Of a stretch of DNA of 7,617 bases, positions 5,585-7,617 are shown piece after piece. The translations under genes and the position numbers were made by a program. How positions within the stretch are numbered: the first letter of the stretch is position 1; each line of letters starts with the position of its first letter. The notes beneath the pieces were generated by a model. It had not been told where the DNA came from, did no database searches, and worked only from the letters and a program-made list of their open reading frames with translations. The DNA comes from Clostridiales bacterium (lineage in GTDB: Bacteria; Bacillota_A; Clostridia; Christensenellales; Aristaeellaceae): contig JAAYZL010000046.1 of NCBI GenBank assembly GCA_012514855.1, forward strand, positions 1-7,617, written 5' to 3'.

Positions 5585-6485
5585 GGCGCTTCTCCCTCCT
5601 CTCCTTTTTCAGAAGCCCCGCGGAGAGGATCAGCAAGAACAGCACCGCCGTGATCAGCTTCAGGTCGCTCGCGCCCATGCCGCAGGCGATCGCAAGCGAC
5701 ACGCACATCTTGTAGACGACCGCGCCGACGACGACGGCGGTCGTGCTCCTGACAAACGACAGCCTCCTGAACAGGCTCACGCCGATGATGACGCTCGCGA
5801 GGCCGAGCACCATCGCGCCGGTGCCCATCGAGATTTCAAACATCCGCTGGTGCTGGCAGAGCACCGCGCCGGACAGCGCCGCGAAGCCGTTCGCGATCAT
5901 CAGCCCGATGATCTTGACCCGCCCCTTGTCGCAGGCGAGCGAGGTGACGACGCGCTCGTTGTCGCCGACCGCGCGCAGCAGGTATCCCGCCTTCGTCCTG
6001 AGGAACAAATCCAAAATCGCCTTCATGAAAAGCACGATCAGGAGCAGCAGCAGAAGCGTCCCGAACTCGCCCGCGACGCCGTCCAGAAAGCCCGCGAGCG
6101 CGTTGTTCTGGAACAGCGTCGCCTCCCTGCGGCCGATCGTCACCAGCGACTTCCCGGACGCTATGTGCAGATTGATCGAGTACAGCGCCGTCGCCATGAT
6201 GATGCCGGAGAACAGGTCGCGCACCTTGAGCTTGACGTGGATGAGCCCCGTGAGCAGCCCCGCCGCCGCGCCGCCCGCGAGGGACGCGAGAAGCCCCACG
6301 GCGGGATGCGCGCCGGAGGCCACGATGGTCGTCGAGATCACGCCGCCCAGCGGGAAGGTTCCGTCCACCGACAGGTCGGGAAAGTCGAGGATCGTGTAGG
6401 TGATCAAGACCCCCATCGCCAAGAGCGCATAGATCAGCCCCTGCTCGAGCGTGCTCGGAAGGGCGTTCAGGAAATTCGTCAGCAA
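5577..6485 (-). CDS. trpY: ABC transporter permease, TrpY-like (branched-chain permease family)
   Basis: The 302-residue membrane protein has about eight or nine hydrophobic helices (for example 12-34, 61-80, 89-107, 142-161, 190-210, 222-238, 246-266 and 273-292). Family landmarks are YTILDFPDLSVDGTFPLGG (30-48) and the cytoplasmic coupling loop FLRTKAGYLLRAVGDNERV (161-179), followed by a conserved GLMIANGFAALSGAV (194-208). This is the BPD_transp_2 fold, COG4120 type, which pairs with COG2984 binding proteins and COG1101 ATPases. The start is a TTG at 6485 with AAAGG or GGGGGAAAGG about 11 bases upstream. There is no better in-frame start before residue 24, but the exact start is less certain than for the neighbours. 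The C-terminus is strongly basic (KKERREKRRA). It is separated from the binding-protein gene by 63 bases containing a perfect palindrome and overlaps the ATPase gene. Confidence 0.88.
   Translation of the reverse strand: MLTNFLNALPSTLEQGLIYALLAMGVLITYTILDFPDLSVDGTFPLGGVISTTIVASGAHPAVGLLASLAGGAAAGLLTGLIHVKLKVRDLFSGIIMATALYSINLHIASGKSLVTIGRREATLFQNNALAGFLDGVAGEFGTLLLLLLIVLFMKAILDLFLRTKAGYLLRAVGDNERVVTSLACDKGRVKIIGLMIANGFAALSGAVLCQHQRMFEISMGTGAMVLGLASVIIGVSLFRRLSFVRSTTAVVVGAVVYKMCVSLAIACGMGASDLKLITAVLFLLILSAGLLKKERREKRRA
5595..5600 (-). promoter_or_regulatory. Ribosome binding site for the ATPase GTG start
   Basis: AGGAGG on the minus strand, inside the end of the permease gene, ten bases before GTG 5584. 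It supports that start over the ATG at 5575. Confidence 0.65.
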
Positions 6486-6511
6486 GGTTCAACCAACCTT
6501 TCCCCCAATTT

Positions 6512-6541
6512 CCTCCCCGAAGGGCAAGCCCTTCGGGGAGG
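6512..6541. repeat. Perfect 30-base palindrome between binding-protein and permease genes
   Basis: CCTCCCCGAAGGGC and its exact complement face each other across AA, giving a hairpin of 13-14 base pairs. It begins eight bases after the trpX-like stop. Neither strand has a U-run after it, so it is not a standard terminator. Stem-loops here often protect the upstream mRNA and raise binding-protein yield over the membrane parts; that role is inferred. Confidence 0.8.
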
Positions 6542-6548
6542 GGGATGA

Positions 6549-7493
6549 TCAGGCCATATCCGTCGCGCGGCTCATCAGTTCCTCCGGAATCCCGACGCCG
6601 AGCATTTCGCAGGCGGCGGTGTTGACGTAGAGCGCGGATTCGAGGATCGTCTCAAACGGTATGTCGGCGGCTTCCTCGCCGCGGAGCACGCGCGCGGCCA
6701 TGCGCCCGGTCTGCACGCCCAGCGCGAAGTAGTCCAGCCCCTCGGCGGCGACGCAGCCGAGCGCCACCTGCTCGATCTCGCTTCCGAACACCGGGATGCC
6801 GGCCTTGTCGGTCGCGTCGAGCACGACGTCGAGGTACTGCACGACCGTGTTGTCGGTCAGCATCGTCAGGCAGTCGACCCGCGGCAGAAGCTGCGGCAGC
6901 GCCAGCGCGATGTCCTGCCCGGCGGTGACGCCGGACTCGACGATCTCGAAGCCGTACTGCCCGGCGAGCTCCTTGTACGCCGCGAGCTGCACCTGGCTGT
7001 TCGTCTCGCCGACGGTGTAGAGTATGCCGATGTTCTTCGCGTCCGGCAGCATCGCGCGGATCGTCTGGAGCTGCTTTTCGACCGGAAGCTGGTCGCTCGT
7101 GCCGGTGACGTTGCCCTCGGAGAGCCCGGACTCGACCGGCGCCGAGACCGCGGTGAAGATGACCGGAATCCTGTCCTCCGCGGCGTTGAACGCGCACACC
7201 GCCATCGGGGTCGCGATCGCGCAGATCATGTCGAGGTCGTTCGCGACGAAGTTCGAGGCAATCGTGGCGGCGATGCCCATGTCGGCCTGCGCGTTCTGGA
7301 AGTCGACGACCAGGTTGTCGCCCTCGGCGAAGCCCTCGACCTTCAGGCCCTCGAGGAAGCCGTTGCGGCAGTTGTCGAGCGAGCCGTGTTCGGCGAACTG
7401 GGCGATGCCGATTTCGTAGACGGTCTTTTCCGCCGTCGCGGACGAGGTCAGAAGGAGCGCCAAAGCGAGGATCAGGGCTGCGAGCTTCTTCAT
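6549..7493 (-). CDS. trpX: ABC transporter substrate-binding protein, TrpX-like
   Basis: This 314-residue exported binding protein belongs to the COG2984 (ABC_sub_bind) family. MKK plus a leucine/alanine core ends at about residue 21 (SSATA before EKTVYEIGI), a type I signal peptide. No cysteine lipobox is present, which is unusual for a Gram-positive binding protein. Two Rossmann-like lobes follow: EIGIAQFAEHGSLD (27-40), DLDMICAIATPMA (87-99), IPVIFTAVSAPVESGL (109-124) and NIGILYTVGETNS (154-166) in the first part, then LTMLTDNTV (209-217), IPVFGSEIEQVALG (233-246) and YFALGVQTGRMAARVLRGE (255-273). The ATG at 7493 is chosen because AGGAGG (7502-7507) lies eight bases upstream; the open frame continues upstream into the T-box. 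Homologues called TrpX bind tryptophan and lie under T-box control, as here. Tryptophan as ligand is likely, but related members take up other solutes. Confidence 0.87.
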   Translation of the reverse strand: MKKLAALILALALLLTSSATAEKTVYEIGIAQFAEHGSLDNCRNGFLEGLKVEGFAEGDNLVVDFQNAQADMGIAATIASNFVANDLDMICAIATPMAVCAFNAAEDRIPVIFTAVSAPVESGLSEGNVTGTSDQLPVEKQLQTIRAMLPDAKNIGILYTVGETNSQVQLAAYKELAGQYGFEIVESGVTAGQDIALALPQLLPRVDCLTMLTDNTVVQYLDVVLDATDKAGIPVFGSEIEQVALGCVAAEGLDYFALGVQTGRMAARVLRGEEAADIPFETILESALYVNTAACEMLGVGIPEELMSRATDMA

Positions 7494-7501
7494 GGGGTTT
7501 T

Positions 7502-7507
7502 CCTCCT
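7502..7507 (-). promoter_or_regulatory. Ribosome binding site for the binding-protein gene
   Basis: AGGAGG on the minus strand, eight bases before ATG 7493. It fixes the start and rules out the 34-codon upstream extension, which would run through the riboswitch. Confidence 0.85.
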
Positions 7508-7543
7508 CAAAATAAATTTTGATGGAAGATCGCTGAGTCCGGC

Positions 7544-7578
7544 AAACAAAAACGCCCCAAGCAATGCTGCTTGAGACG
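7544..7578 (-). terminator. Intrinsic terminator of the T-box leader
   Basis: On the minus strand CGUCUCAAGCA (7568-7578) pairs with UGCUUGGGGCG (7553-7563) around a GCAU loop, giving 11 pairs including two G-U. A UUUUUGUUU tract (7544-7552) follows directly. Its 5' arm shares 7571-7578 with the antiterminator, so the two structures exclude each other. Uncharged tRNA would favour read-through into the transporter genes. Confidence 0.9.
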
Positions 7579-7617
7579 GTTGCCCGCGGTGCCACTCAAC
7601 TTGGTCTTTCGACCCTC
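7571..7617 (-). promoter_or_regulatory. T-box riboswitch, 3' part (antiterminator); 5' part outside window
   Basis: The minus strand contains the T-box core AGUGGCACCGCGG. It folds as the standard antiterminator: helix A1 UUGAG (7595-7599) with CUCAA (7571-7575), a seven-base bulge UGGCACC (7588-7594), and helix A2 GCGG (7584-7587) with CCGU (7576-7579) closed by a GCAA loop. Upstream, GGUC-GAAA-GACC (7603-7614) is a small hairpin, possibly stem III. The bulge bases UGGC pair with the tRNA acceptor end NCCA; the C selects discriminator base G, as in tRNA-Trp, but also Asp, Asn, Glu, Gln and Ser tRNAs. Stem I with the specifier codon lies beyond the right edge, so the amino acid cannot be read directly. 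Confidence 0.92.

Noticed and set aside
5836..6492. A 218-codon minus-strand frame starting at TTG 6492
   Set aside because: It is a shifted reading of the permease gene; the hydrophobic helices and family motifs lie in the frame starting at 6485.
7494..7595. 34-residue N-terminal extension of the binding protein
   Set aside because: It would translate through the T-box terminator and antiterminator, and the strong ribosome binding site and signal peptide begin at 7493.

Overview
This window looks like a GC-rich member of the Clostridia or a related Firmicutes lineage. The basis is a T-box riboswitch, strong GGAGG-type ribosome binding sites, frequent TTG/GTG starts, a TrpXYZ-type transporter and a Bacillus-like PgsB/PgsC pair. 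No species can be named from the sequence alone. All real genes lie on the minus strand, in two operons read from right to left. Because the GC content is high, long spurious open frames occur on both strands.

Right half (about 7617 to 4811): the 3' end of a T-box leader (antiterminator plus overlapping intrinsic terminator) precedes three genes for an ABC importer. These are a secreted substrate-binding protein (trpX-like), a branched-chain-type permease (trpY-like) and an ATPase (trpZ-like). The T-box bulge reads UGGC, which fits a tRNA with discriminator base G, as in tRNA-Trp. The specifier codon lies outside the window. A perfect 30-base palindrome sits between the binding-protein and permease genes, and the permease and ATPase genes overlap.

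Middle (4447 to 4810): 364 bases without a gene. They hold a stem-loop just after the ATPase gene, a 171-base MITE-like element with near-perfect terminal inverted repeats ending in TA, and an extended -10 promoter for the second operon.

Left half (4446 to 1): a five-gene, end-to-end overlapping operon. It encodes PgsB (poly-gamma-glutamate ligase), PgsC (membrane partner), a PgsW-type poly-gamma-glutamate system protein, a secreted M14/aspartoacylase-like zinc enzyme, and a six-TM sensor histidine kinase cut by the left edge. The usual third component PgsA/CapA is not in the window. The likely scheme is that PgsB/PgsC make poly-gamma-glutamate at the membrane, PgsW and the zinc enzyme handle, trim or release it outside, and the kinase links the system to an envelope or polymer signal. 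The joint role of PgsW, the zinc enzyme and the kinase is the least described part of the window.
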